Below, piece by piece: positions 8,652 to 16,398 of a DNA stretch of 64,000 nt. Location: NCBI GenBank assembly GCA_024643255.1, contig JAHENF010000007.1:35089-99088 (forward strand), given 5' to 3'. Made by a program: the position numbers and the translations under genes. Position 1 is the first letter of the stretch. Each line of letters begins with the position of its first letter. Origin of the DNA: Ilumatobacteraceae bacterium (GTDB lineage Bacteria; Actinomycetota; Acidimicrobiia; Acidimicrobiales; Ilumatobacteraceae). Below the pieces are notes generated by a model. That model was given only the letters and a program-made list of their open reading frames with translations, was not told the origin of the DNA and searched no databases.

Positions 8652-10202
8652 TCAGATCAGCGAGACGCCGACGCGAAGTGCGTCGTCGAGACTGCGACGC
8701 ACCAACTTGCCCGAGGCGTTGCGTGGGAGCGCATCGACGAAGATGACCTTGGTCGGGCACTTGTATCGGGCCAGGTGATCCAACGAGTGCTCGATCAGGA
8801 CGTCCTCGTCGACGTCGGCGTCGGGTTTCAGCACGACATAGGCCTTGACCGCCTCGCCGGTGTGTGGGTGGGCCACCCCGACCACTGCGGCCTCGACGAC
8901 ATCGGGATGCAGCACCAGCATCTCTTCGACCTCGGCGGGATACACGTTGAATCCCGACACGATGATCAGGTCCTTCGAGCGGTCGACCAGATAGAGGTAG
9001 CCGTCGTCGTCGGTCGTCGCCATGTCACCGGTCTGCAACCACCCGTCGTCGGTCAGCACGGCAGCGGTGGCCTCCGGGTCCTCCCAGTAGCCGGCAAAGA
9101 CGTTGTCGCCCTTGACCCAGATCTCGCCGACGTCGCCCACGAGGGCATCACCGTCGGCGTTGACGAGCCGGATCTCGACGTCCTTCAACACCCGGCCGAC
9201 CGAGCCGAAGCGCACGGGGGAGCCGGTGGATGTGGTCACGATCGGCGATGCCTCGGTGAGCCCGTAGCCCTCCCTGATCTCGACGCCGAATCGGTCGCGC
9301 ATCGCCTCGGCGACGCTGAGCGACAGCCTCGAGGCTCCGGACAGCGCCAGACGCACCGTCGCGAACGTGTCGGGGGCCAGGTCGTCGAAGTGGGCGAACG
9401 CGGCCCAGAGTGCGGGGGCGCCGGGAATCACGGTGACCTTGCGGTCCTGGATCGACTGGACGGCGGTCGACGGGTCGAATCGGGACACCAGCAGCAGCGT
9501 TGCGCCAACGCGCAGGCCCAGGCCGACGACGACATTGAGCCCGAAGATGTGGAACAACGGGAGCACCCCGAAGATCACGTCGTCGCGGTCGATGTGCCCC
9601 TCGGCAGAGAGGCTCTGGTCGAGGTTGGCCAGGAGGTTGCCGTGCGTGAGCATCGCGGCGCGCGGCGATCCGGCGGTGCCGCTGGTGAACATCAGCACGG
9701 CGAGGTGGGATGCCTCGACGTCGACGACGGACACCGGCGCGGATGACGCGGTGAGATCGTCGAAGCCGACGGTGCCCTCGCTCGCGGCCTCGGTGTGGAT
9801 CACCGTCTCGATCGTCGGGAGCAACGTCGGGTCGACGTGCGACCAGTTGACGGCGCTGACCTGATCGACGATGACGACCTTGGCGCGGACGACACCCAGT
9901 TCCGACTCGAGTTCGGGCCCGGGGCTCGTGGGATTGAGGGGGACCGCAACGGCGCCGAGCCCGACGGTGGCGAGGTATCCGATCACGAAGTGCGGCGAGT
10001 TGCCGAGCAACAACGCCACCCGGTCGCCGGATTCGACGCCGAGCGACACCAGGCCACCACGGAAACGATCGACCTGATCGCGCAGCTCGCCGTAGGTCGT
10101 CGCGCGACCACGCGAGATCAGCGCCGTCGAGTCGCCGTCGTGGTCGTCGATGATGTGCGCGAGATTCACGTGTCCCCCTGCTGACGCGGGCGCTGTCATC
10201 AC
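8652..10202 (-). CDS. Acyl-CoA synthetase (AMP-binding, ANL family)
   Basis: Activates a carboxylic acid through an acyl-adenylate to the CoA thioester; a fatty acid is the likely substrate. Motifs in order: the P-loop MFTSGTAGSPRAAMLTH (the usual lysine replaced by arginine), YGLTEASP, the ADP/AMP aspartate in GDMATTDDDGYLYLVDRSKDLI, and the C-terminal catalytic lysine in PRNASGKLVRR. At 516 residues it is full length. The GTG at 10202 is followed directly by ATG 10199; either could be the start. The substrate cannot be read from sequence. It is a single gene, not overlapping its neighbours. Confidence 0.9.
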   Translation of the reverse strand: MMTAPASAGGHVNLAHIIDDHDGDSTALISRGRATTYGELRDQVDRFRGGLVSLGVESGDRVALLLGNSPHFVIGYLATVGLGAVAVPLNPTSPGPELESELGVVRAKVVIVDQVSAVNWSHVDPTLLPTIETVIHTEAASEGTVGFDDLTASSAPVSVVDVEASHLAVLMFTSGTAGSPRAAMLTHGNLLANLDQSLSAEGHIDRDDVIFGVLPLFHIFGLNVVVGLGLRVGATLLLVSRFDPSTAVQSIQDRKVTVIPGAPALWAAFAHFDDLAPDTFATVRLALSGASRLSLSVAEAMRDRFGVEIREGYGLTEASPIVTTSTGSPVRFGSVGRVLKDVEIRLVNADGDALVGDVGEIWVKGDNVFAGYWEDPEATAAVLTDDGWLQTGDMATTDDDGYLYLVDRSKDLIIVSGFNVYPAEVEEMLVLHPDVVEAAVVGVAHPHTGEAVKAYVVLKPDADVDEDVLIEHSLDHLARYKCPTKVIFVDALPRNASGKLVRRSLDDALRVGVSLI

Positions 10203-10320
10203 GCCCCGGTGCGACCACCCAGCGTACTCGCACCGGCGAGGACGTGCGCGTCCGCGCCCAATGTCGGACGAATCAGGTTCGACGGTCGCGGGCTGCCTGA
10301 GCCCGAGTGACGCGCGCCGT

Positions 10321-10404
10321 TCAGAGCCGCACGAGCGAGATCGTCGCAGCGATGAGGATCGCGGCCAACAGCAGACCGAGTGTCAGCGTGGTGGCGGGGC
10401 GCAT
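10321..10404 (-). CDS. 27-residue hydrophobic peptide
   Basis: Small ORF: ATG at 10404, TGA at 10321-10323. It encodes a short N-terminus (MRPATT), a continuous membrane-spanning helix (LTLGLLLAAILIAATISLV) and a C-terminal RL. A TAACCT hexamer stands 6 nt before the ATG, the same geometry as at the recognised genes of the window. That supports real expression in an otherwise empty 220-bp gap between the SAM hydrolase and the acyl-CoA ligase. Function unknown; it could be a stress or regulatory membrane peptide. Confidence 0.5.
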   Translation of the reverse strand: MRPATTLTLGLLLAAILIAATISLVRL

Positions 10405-10410
10405 GCGGTG

Positions 10411-10416
10411 AGGTTA
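10411..10416 (-). promoter_or_regulatory. -10 hexamer of the 27-residue peptide gene
   Basis: TAACCT, 6 nt before the ATG at 10404. Confidence 0.45.
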
Positions 10417-10423
10417 CCGGCGC

Positions 10424-11311
10424 TCAGCGCGACGGCCGCAGGCTGACGGGCTGCGTGACGCCCACGGACTGCTCACCGTCGTCGCCCGGGAGCAGGGTCA
10501 CTTGATCACCGGCGGCGAGGCCGAGCTCCTCGGCGGCCGAGCGCTGGTCCATTGCCACGGCGAGGAGTCCGGACGCATCGAGCACGAGACCGACCGCGCC
10601 ACCACCGATCTCGGCGAAGCATGCGTTGCGCACGACGCTGCGGACCGCACCGCCGGTCGCGTCGGTCGCGCTGGCGCAGCGCAGTTCGATGCGCTCACCG
10701 AAGCCCGCGGGCAGATCGTCCGGGCCGACGTTGAGCTGGGCGTTGCCGTACCGATCGACCCACAACACCTGGGCGATGACTCTGGTGTCGTCGCTCTGAG
10801 GCAGCGCCACGACGCCGGGAATCAACAGGTCGGCATCGACCTCGGGACCGAGCTCGGTGAGATCACCACCGTTGCAGAGGAACGCTACGGCAGGCGCGAA
10901 GATGTCTCGCCCGGCAAACGTGTCGCCCGGCGACGCCAGGCGCTGTTCGGGATTCGTGATCTCCACGGTCCGTCCGGCTCCGCCCGCCATCGCCACCGCA
11001 GGGGCGAGCAATCCGTTGTCGGGGCCGACGAGCACGCCCTCGCCGTCGGCGACCTCGACCGCGATGGCTCGTCGGGCCGTGCCGACGCCCGGATCGACCA
11101 CGGCGAGGACCACACCCGAAGCGACGTAACCGATGCTGCGCGCCAACGCGAGCGATCCGGCACGGACATCGAAGGGTGGCACACCGTGGGTGAGGTCGAT
11201 CACCCGCGCGTGTGGAGCCAGATCACGGATGACGGAGTGGACGACGCCGACGAACTCGTCGACGGTGCCGTAGTCGGACAGGAACGAAACCGTCTCGTAG
11301 CGGCGACCCAT
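10424..11311 (-). CDS. SAM hydroxide adenosyltransferase (DUF62 family)
   Basis: Homologue of the fluorinase/chlorinase fold that in most bacteria hydrolyses S-adenosylmethionine to adenosine and methionine. Seen: the N-terminal VSFLSDYGTVDEFVGVVHS motif, IDLTHGVPPFDVRAG, VVDPGVGTARRAIAVE, GPDNGLL, and a C-terminal beta domain with WVDRYGNAQLNV. The 295 residues run from ATG 11311, which a TAGGTT hexamer 8 nt upstream supports; the longer open frame to 11461 is not needed. I see no sign of the halide-binding variant, so hydrolase rather than halogenase is preferred. Confidence 0.88.
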   Translation of the reverse strand: MGRRYETVSFLSDYGTVDEFVGVVHSVIRDLAPHARVIDLTHGVPPFDVRAGSLALARSIGYVASGVVLAVVDPGVGTARRAIAVEVADGEGVLVGPDNGLLAPAVAMAGGAGRTVEITNPEQRLASPGDTFAGRDIFAPAVAFLCNGGDLTELGPEVDADLLIPGVVALPQSDDTRVIAQVLWVDRYGNAQLNVGPDDLPAGFGERIELRCASATDATGGAVRSVVRNACFAEIGGGAVGLVLDASGLLAVAMDQRSAAEELGLAAGDQVTLLPGDDGEQSVGVTQPVSLRPSR

Positions 11312-11319
11312 GGAGGTCG

Positions 11320-11325
11320 AACCTA
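11320..11325 (-). promoter_or_regulatory. -10 hexamer of the SAM hydrolase gene
   Basis: TAGGTT, 8 nt before ATG 11311; it overlaps the stop of the short leader ORF. Confidence 0.5.
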
Positions 11326-11418
11326 TCGCCCCCCGGACGCGACAAGGGCCGGTGCCAACCCCCCGATGGCACCAGCCCTGTCGGCGCTGCCCGCCGTTTC
11401 CGGCGGACGCGTCTCCAC
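11323..11418 (-). other. Possible 31-residue leader ORF with two stable hairpins
   Basis: Between proC and the SAM hydrolase gene. A TATGGT hexamer (minus strand, 11425-11430) lies 6 nt before GTG 11418. The frame stays open 31 codons (VETRPPETAG...) and stops at TAG in the SAM hydrolase -10 box. Within it are two hairpins: 11391-11406, CCGCCG closed by a GAAA tetraloop, and 11346-11378, 11 of 12 bp paired around a C/G-rich loop. It may be a structured leader, a small RNA or the proC terminator region. Confidence 0.3.
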
Positions 11419-11424
11419 GTCGAC

Positions 11425-11430
11425 ACCATA
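11425..11430 (-). promoter_or_regulatory. -10 hexamer of the leader element
   Basis: TATGGT, 6 nt before GTG 11418. Confidence 0.35.
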
Positions 11431-11496
11431 GGTGATCGGAGCACGATGTGAAAAGAGGCACACCGGAATAACAGGCGTGAAATTCTGCAGACCGGT

Positions 11497-12303
11497 TCAG
11501 CCGAGTTCGCGACTGCGCTCGGTTGCCGCACGAACGGCCGCCGCGAATGCACCCCGAACATCGAGATCAGCGAGCACCGCGAGGCCGGCCGCAGTGGTTC
11601 CGCCCGGCGACGTCACCCGCTCCCGCAGCAGCGCCGGATCACCTTCACGGTCGAGCAGTGTCGCCGAGCCGAGCAGCAGTTGCCGGATCACCCGCTCGGC
11701 CACGGGACGCGGCATCCCTTCGGCCACCGCCGCCTCGGTCAGCGCTTCGGCGACGAGGAAGACATACGCCGGCCCCGACCCAGCGACGCCGGTGAAGAGA
11801 TCGAGGTCGGACTCCGCCATCCGTTCGACCGTGCCGACCGCGGCCAGGATCGACTCCGCCCAGGCGACGTCGTCGTCGTCGGCTGCACTGCCGCCGGCGA
11901 TCGCCGATGCCCCGAGCCGCACGAGTGCCGGGGTGTTCGGCATGGCCCGCACGACTGCGACACCCGGACCGGCTGCGGCCTCGATCGTGGCCAGCCGCAC
12001 GCCGGCAGCGATCGACAGCACGCGAGTCGCCCCTGCGGCGACGACCGAACTCGCCGCGACGGCGACGTCGGCCGGCTTCACGGCGAGCAACGCCGCTCGA
12101 GTCGGCGGCACCTCGGACGTCACGGTGATCGTCGGGAACAACGAGACGAGCTCATCTCGCCGAGACACGACGACCTCGACGACGGCGAGCGACGACGGGT
12201 CGAGCACATCGGCATCGAGGAGTCCGCCGATCAGGGCTGCACCCATGTTGCCGCCGCCGACGACGACCAGCTCGAAGGGTGTGGGTGGGGCCTCGGACGT
12301 CAT
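11497..12303 (-). CDS. proC: Pyrroline-5-carboxylate reductase
   Basis: Final step of proline synthesis: NAD(P)H reduction of 1-pyrroline-5-carboxylate. The Rossmann motif VVVGGGNMGAALI is at residues 13-25. AVKPADV, VVRAMPNTPALV and the C-terminal signature GSGPAYVFLVAEAL...LREXVTSPGGTTAAGL complete the family pattern. From ATG 12303 the protein has 268 residues, the normal size. The frame is open upstream to 12468, but a TAACGT hexamer 7 nt before ATG 12303 fixes the start. Confidence 0.95.
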   Translation of the reverse strand: MTSEAPPTPFELVVVGGGNMGAALIGGLLDADVLDPSSLAVVEVVVSRRDELVSLFPTITVTSEVPPTRAALLAVKPADVAVAASSVVAAGATRVLSIAAGVRLATIEAAAGPGVAVVRAMPNTPALVRLGASAIAGGSAADDDDVAWAESILAAVGTVERMAESDLDLFTGVAGSGPAYVFLVAEALTEAAVAEGMPRPVAERVIRQLLLGSATLLDREGDPALLRERVTSPGGTTAAGLAVLADLDVRGAFAAAVRAATERSRELG

Positions 12304-12310
12304 CGGTGCC

Positions 12311-12316
12311 ACGTTA
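12311..12316 (-). promoter_or_regulatory. -10 hexamer of proC
   Basis: TAACGT, 7 nt before the proC ATG. Confidence 0.5.
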
Positions 12317-12416
12317 CCGATCGGGGTCGTCCGGATGAGCGTGAGGAGACCGACTCCCCCGAGCACGCCCACCCGGACACCACCGAGTGGGCGACGGTCG
12401 CCACCGAAGGGAACCG

Positions 12417-12875
12417 CTACGCCGTGAACCGGCTGCGGAACCCGATGCGCAGCAACGCCTGGAAACACTGCTCGACGTCGGCGTAGAGCGTGCCGAGGAT
12501 GCGATCGATCTCATCGTGGGTGACCTGGCCGACCGGCATCTCACCGCGCAGGAAGATCGCCTCCTCGGCGCCGATCGAGAAGTGCGCACCGACCAACCGA
12601 TCGTTGCGGCGCAGGACGTGCTCGTACAGCTCCCCTGCGTTCTCCTCCGGCGCCGGCATCACGTGGGTCTCGTAACGGAACATCCGTTGGCCGAGCGACA
12701 ACCACACCGTCGTGAACTCCTTGTCGTCGCCGCGCATCCGCACGTACCAGCGCACGCCATCGGGGTCGCGATCGACGGCGACGATCCGGTCGTTCTCGGC
12801 GGCGATCGTCGCGAGCCACGTGTCGATCCGTTGCTCGAGCTGCGCGAGCTCGGCCGGGTCGTACGCGTCGGTCAC
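12417..12875 (-). CDS. YbjN domain protein
   Basis: 152 residues of the YbjN (bacterial sensory transduction regulator) family, function not settled; the fold resembles type III secretion chaperones. The conserved core WYVRMRGDDKEFTTVWLSLGQRMFRYETHVMPAPEEN and the middle segment LYEHVLRRND are plain. GTG 12875 overlaps the mshA stop (GTGA), so the two are translationally coupled. The same mshA-ybjN pairing is known in mycobacteria (Rv0486-Rv0487), which supports both assignments. Longer reading frames through this region are antisense or out-of-frame shadows of mshA. Confidence 0.85.
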   Translation of the reverse strand: MTDAYDPAELAQLEQRIDTWLATIAAENDRIVAVDRDPDGVRWYVRMRGDDKEFTTVWLSLGQRMFRYETHVMPAPEENAGELYEHVLRRNDRLVGAHFSIGAEEAIFLRGEMPVGQVTHDEIDRILGTLYADVEQCFQALLRIGFRSRFTA

Positions 12876-14086
12876 TGACAGGTCACCCGTTCGCGCACCG
12901 TCAGGTCGCTGTACAAGCGACGCAATCGAGCAGCCGCGAAGCTCCACGTGTAGCGCCGCGCACGCTCGACCGCCGCCGCGCTCATCGAAGCGCTCAGCAC
13001 GTCGTCGCCCAGGATCTCGGCGACCGCACGGGCGTAATCGGTCGGATCCCGACCGTCGATCAACCTCCCGGTTCGACCGTCGTCGACGAGACTGAGGAGT
13101 CCGCCGACGGCGCTGGCCACGACCGGGATCCCACAGGCCGCTGCCTCGAGTGCAACGAGACCGAAGCTCTCGCTGCGGCTGGGGGCGAGGACGACGTCGG
13201 CGGCGCGGTAATAGGTGGACAAGATGTGGTGGGGTTGCGGTTCGACGAACCGCACTCGATCGTGGAGGCCCAGCTCGTCGACGAGCGCGTGCGCCCGCCG
13301 CGTCTCGGTGTCGCCCTCGAGACCGCTCGCTCCGCCGACGATGACGAGCTCGGCGCGCCGGTCGCCCAACTCGTGCAGGGCACGAATCGCGACATCGGGC
13401 CCCTTGAGCGGCTGGATCCGACCCACGAACAACAGCAGTGGGCGATCGACGTCGAAACCGAGGGCGCGTCGCGCCCCCGCCCGATCGCCGGGAGCGAAGA
13501 AGGCGTGTTCGACGCCGGGGGCGATGATCTCCAGGCGCGCCTCGGGATTGCCGTAGTGGAGGCGGAACTGATCCTCTTCCTCGATACAGCTCACACAGAT
13601 CGCGTCGGAGCACCGCACGATCTGCGCCTCGGCAAGGTCACGCTGCAGCGATTCGGGGTCGCCGCCCGCAGCCTTCACGCGCGCGAGCGTGTGGAACGTC
13701 GAGACGAACGGCACGTCGAGTTCGTGCTTCAAGTCGTGCCCGACGACCCCGCTCAGCCAGTAGTTGCCGTGGATCACGTCGGGTCGTTCGTTCCTGGCGA
13801 ACCAGTCGAGCATCCCGTCGCGGAACTCGTCGGTGATGTCGGCGAGCGCTTCCTTCGGTAGATGATGCGGGCCCGCTTCGATGTGTACGACGCGATGGCC
13901 GGGCTCGACGACGACCTCCGGCGGGAGGCCGTCGCGATCGGCTCGGGTGAACGTCGTACATTCCACGCCGGCCTGCGCGAGCGCCGACACCAGTTCGCGT
14001 ACGTACACGTTCATACCGCCACTGTCGCCCGAGCCCGGCTGCAGGAGCGGAGACGTGTGGAGAGAGATGACTGCGGCGCGCTGCAC
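12872..14086 (-). CDS. mshA: MshA-type glycosyltransferase (mycothiol synthesis)
   Basis: GT4-family retaining glycosyltransferase. MshA joins UDP-GlcNAc to 1-L-myo-inositol-1-phosphate, the first step of mycothiol. Visible: an N-terminal GSGDSGGMNVYVREL loop that contacts both substrates, HGNYWLSG, LLFVGRIQPLKGPDVAI, and the nucleotide-binding ESFGLVALEA. The 404 residues are slightly short for the family. The GTG start has a TAGGGT hexamer 10 nt upstream. Linkage to YbjN favours MshA over other GT4 enzymes; the rest of the mycothiol pathway is not in the window. Confidence 0.8.
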   Translation of the reverse strand: MQRAAVISLHTSPLLQPGSGDSGGMNVYVRELVSALAQAGVECTTFTRADRDGLPPEVVVEPGHRVVHIEAGPHHLPKEALADITDEFRDGMLDWFARNERPDVIHGNYWLSGVVGHDLKHELDVPFVSTFHTLARVKAAGGDPESLQRDLAEAQIVRCSDAICVSCIEEEDQFRLHYGNPEARLEIIAPGVEHAFFAPGDRAGARRALGFDVDRPLLLFVGRIQPLKGPDVAIRALHELGDRRAELVIVGGASGLEGDTETRRAHALVDELGLHDRVRFVEPQPHHILSTYYRAADVVLAPSRSESFGLVALEAAACGIPVVASAVGGLLSLVDDGRTGRLIDGRDPTDYARAVAEILGDDVLSASMSAAAVERARRYTWSFAAARLRRLYSDLTVRERVTCQ

Positions 14087-14096
14087 GACGGGTCAA

Positions 14097-14102
14097 ACCC
14101 TA
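14097..14102 (-). promoter_or_regulatory. -10 hexamer of mshA
   Basis: TAGGGT, 10 nt before the mshA GTG. Confidence 0.4.
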
Positions 14103-14149
14103 ACCATCGGTGATCTCATCCCGCCGAGGCGAGAAATCTTCGCGTCGGC

Positions 14150-14647
14150 TCAGTCCTGCGCGAGCAGGGTCTCGACGTCGGCTTCGCCGTCGCGGTAGCG
14201 CCGCACCAGTTCGGCGCTGAGGGCATCGAGACGATCGAAACGGGCCCGTCGATCGGACGACATCCGTGATTCGAACGCGGCGATCGCCGCGGTCAGCGCG
14301 GCGAGTTCCGCGTCGTCGAGCGACTTGAGGTGCCCGAGGCCCCCGTCGGAACAGATCGCGTCGAGTTCGACAGCCAGCGGATGATCGCTCAGATCCTCGG
14401 TCGGACGCGGCGGGCGCGCCGGGCCCCCCGTCAGGTGTTGAGCGAGGACGGTTCGCAGTTCGTCGGTCGGCTCGGAGTCGGATTCCTCCGAGCGACGCGC
14501 CGCCTCCGACTTCACGAGGTCGAGTCGCGCTTGCGCAACGCGGCGGGCATACGACACCGCGTCGTCCTCGTGCTGCAGCTCCTGGCGAAGCCCTCGCAGC
14601 TCCGACAACGACATCTCGGTGGGGTCGGGCATCTCGATGATCGTCAC
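14150..14647 (-). CDS. RsiG-like c-di-GMP-responsive anti-sigma factor
   Basis: 165 residues forming two long helices with a variable linker. Streptomyces RsiG binds c-di-GMP and sequesters sigma WhiG through paired E-x3-S-x2-R-x3-Q-x3-D motifs. Here helix 1 carries D28-x3-S32-x2-R35-x3-Q39-x3-D43, and helix 2 E126-x3-S130-x2-R133-x3-F137-x3-D141, followed by the conserved ELVRRYRDGEADV tail. Both copies are recognisable but each has one change (E to D, Q to F). The GTG start is preceded by GGAGG, which lies within the last codons of the moaD-like gene, and overlaps its stop. No WhiG-type sigma factor is in the window. Confidence 0.75.
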   Translation of the reverse strand: MTIIEMPDPTEMSLSELRGLRQELQHEDDAVSYARRVAQARLDLVKSEAARRSEESDSEPTDELRTVLAQHLTGGPARPPRPTEDLSDHPLAVELDAICSDGGLGHLKSLDDAELAALTAAIAAFESRMSSDRRARFDRLDALSAELVRRYRDGEADVETLLAQD

Positions 14648-14886
14648 GTGGTTCCTCCGGACACGGGTGGCAGGATCGCCACCTCATCTGATGGGCCGAT
14701 CGGAGTGTCGGCGCGTGCATCATCGCCGTTCACCCAGATCTTGCAGGTCTTCAACACCTCGCCGAAGCTTGGCCCATAACGCTGTTCGGCAGCGGTCAGC
14801 ACATCGCGCACTGTCTCACCGTCGAACACATCGGTGCCCGTTCCCGCGGCCTCGCGTGCAGAGGCGAACAGTCGCATGGTGGGCAC
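14644..14886 (-). CDS. MoaD/ThiS-like beta-grasp sulfur carrier with extended tail
   Basis: 80 residues with a ubiquitin-like fold: MRLFASAREAAGTGTDVF, VRDVLTAAEQRYG, IWVNGDDA and EVAILPPVSGG match MoaD. Such carriers need a C-terminal Gly-Gly, which an E1-like enzyme adenylates; here two threonines follow (SGGTT), so the tail would need trimming or the protein has another use. The GGA GGA codons also form the Shine-Dalgarno sequence of the next gene. The GTG start has a TAGATT hexamer 6 nt upstream. No moaE, moeB or JAMM protease gene is nearby. Confidence 0.8.
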   Translation of the reverse strand: MPTMRLFASAREAAGTGTDVFDGETVRDVLTAAEQRYGPSFGEVLKTCKIWVNGDDARADTPIGPSDEVAILPPVSGGTT

Positions 14887-14892
14887 GAGCCC

Positions 14893-14898
14893 AATCTA
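14893..14898 (-). promoter_or_regulatory. -10 hexamer of the moaD-like gene
   Basis: TAGATT, 6 nt before GTG 14886. Confidence 0.5.
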
Positions 14899-14947
14899 CA
14901 AGCGTGTCGACTCCCATCCAGGGTTCCCCCACCGGCAGGGCCAGGGA

Positions 14948-15928
14948 TCATGCAGGGACTCCGCCGGGGAGCACCCCTGCGATCAAGCCGATCGCGGCCA
15001 CCGTCAGGGTCGCGCCGAGCGCGAGCCGACGGGTCGAGGTCTCCTCCAGCCGGCGCGTGGCGCCGTAGTAGCCGAGCTCCGGCTGCGGGAGCGAACGCAG
15101 GGCGATGAAACCCCACGAGACGAGCCAGGCCGCAGCCAGCATCGCCATCACGCGCTCGTCGTGAGGCATCGCACCGAGGCCGTGGGTCCAGCGATCGCTC
15201 AGACCGCGCAGCGAGACGACGAGGTTGAGCACGACCATCGTGGCGAGCGTGGAGGTCCAGCGGATCGGCAGTCCCGTGCGCGAGGTGCCATCTCCGAAAC
15301 CCGCCCCGATCGACGCCATCGACCAGCGCAACCTCGCACCGGGACGGATCAGACCGTCGGACAACAGGTAATGGCCGAGCGTCAGCAGGAGTTGCGACGC
15401 GACCAGGAGGGCCATGACCTCCATCGGCGGGACCTCGAACGGCGATGTCCCCGAGAAGAGCACGGCGACGACGACCGCGACACCGAGCATTCTGCGCATT
15501 CCCTCGATGGCGACCATCGACCACGCCACTTCGCCCAGACCCGGTCGGTCGGGTCCGCGCAACGACGTCGGATGCAGCGCGCGGATGCCGTGACGCGCCC
15601 ATGCCACCTCCCCGGTGTCGTCGGCGCCGACCACCGTCTGGCGTGGTCGGTCACCGATGTCGAGACAGAGGGCGAGCGCGACCGTGTCGGGGAGTGCCGC
15701 TTGTCGTGCTGCGCGTCGCTGCGCACCGGAGGGCCCGCCCGCCGGAGGAAGCCAGAGCGCAGCCGAGATGACGGCCGCCACGATCAGGGCCCCGATCTCG
15801 AGGACGAGCACGGCGGGACCGATGAGGCTGTGCATCGGCGACGCCACTCGCCACCGCAGCCAGAGAAGCCACGTGACGCCGGCCGCGACCACGAGCAGCC
15901 GACCTGCGAATCTCACTGCTTTCGTCAC
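14948..15928 (-). CDS. Multi-pass membrane protein, unknown
   Basis: 326 residues with about seven hydrophobic helices, grouped at the N-terminus (two, residues 8-60), the middle (about 140-185) and the C-terminus (about 225-325). A soluble loop of about 75 residues (LPDTVALALCLDIGDRPRQTVVGADDTGEVAWARHG) lies between. I do not recognise the family. The first two helices resemble the start of actinobacterial processive glycosyltransferases, but the catalytic GT2 motifs (DxD, QxxRW) are absent. The start is GTG 15928; the gap to the next divergent gene (181 bp) shows only that gene's promoter. Confidence 0.7.
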   Translation of the reverse strand: MTKAVRFAGRLLVVAAGVTWLLWLRWRVASPMHSLIGPAVLVLEIGALIVAAVISAALWLPPAGGPSGAQRRAARQAALPDTVALALCLDIGDRPRQTVVGADDTGEVAWARHGIRALHPTSLRGPDRPGLGEVAWSMVAIEGMRRMLGVAVVVAVLFSGTSPFEVPPMEVMALLVASQLLLTLGHYLLSDGLIRPGARLRWSMASIGAGFGDGTSRTGLPIRWTSTLATMVVLNLVVSLRGLSDRWTHGLGAMPHDERVMAMLAAAWLVSWGFIALRSLPQPELGYYGATRRLEETSTRRLALGATLTVAAIGLIAGVLPGGVPA

Positions 15929-16094
15929 CGTGGCGCCGTACTTCTCGCGATCGTCGTGGGACCGGCCGCACCAGGAGGGCGCGTCCGACCGTGGTTGTTA
16001 CCCGCTGTATCGGCACCACGAGCGGCGCACTTGAGGTGTCGGCAGCCGCGATCGACCGGTGCACGCCTGCCGATCCGGCGAGCGGAGCGGGCGA

Positions 16095-16100
16095 TAGCCT
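16095..16100 (+). promoter_or_regulatory. -10 hexamer of the 16110 gene
   Basis: TAGCCT, 9 nt before GTG 16110. Confidence 0.5.
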
Positions 16101-16109
16101 GCCGCTCCT

Positions 16110-16397
16110 GTGGGAACCGAAAAGCGTGAACGTCAGAAGGCCAACCGTGCGCAGAAGCAGCAGCAACTGCATCAGGAGGCCAGCCGCCGCAAGACCTTCC
16201 GATTCATCGCCATCGGTGTCGGCGCCGTCGCGGGAGTGTTTCTCCTCGCGTGGGTCGCGAGCAACTTCGTGGGCAGCGACAATCCGAGCACCCCGAGCGA
16301 CCCGGTCGTCACGGTTCCCGTGACCCTGCCGGAGATCACCGCTCCCCAGATCACCACGCCGGCGGACGGCACCGTGACCGTCGGAACGGGCGGCTGA
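16110..16397 (+). CDS. Small single-pass membrane protein upstream of cyclophilin
   Basis: 95 residues: a highly basic, Gln-rich N-terminus (KRERQKANRAQKQQQ), one membrane helix at about 32-52 (FIAIGVGAVAGVFLLAWV), then a Ser/Thr/Pro-rich external tail. This layout matches the N-terminal anchor of membrane-bound actinobacterial cyclophilins, yet here it stops (TGA) one base before the ATG of the cyclophilin gene. The start is GTG 16110, supported by the TAGCCT hexamer. Function unknown; it is probably cotranscribed with the isomerase. Confidence 0.75.
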   Translation: MGTEKRERQKANRAQKQQQLHQEASRRKTFRFIAIGVGAVAGVFLLAWVASNFVGSDNPSTPSDPVVTVPVTLPEITAPQITTPADGTVTVGTGG

Positions 16398-16398
16398 G

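Noticed and set aside
6183..9746. 1187-codon plus-strand open frame
   Set aside because: It is antisense to hemC, hemA, rex and the acyl-CoA ligase, whose protein motifs are unambiguous; the frame is open only because of high GC and has a composition rich in Arg, Asp and His.
11385..11430. SRP RNA or known riboswitch
   Set aside because: The GGAA-containing hairpin lacks the SRP asymmetric loop and the flanking SRP sequence; no known SAM riboswitch core is visible.
12876..13613. N-terminal extension of the YbjN protein
   Set aside because: The extension lies inside mshA in another frame and is Arg-rich; the GTGA overlap gives a natural start.
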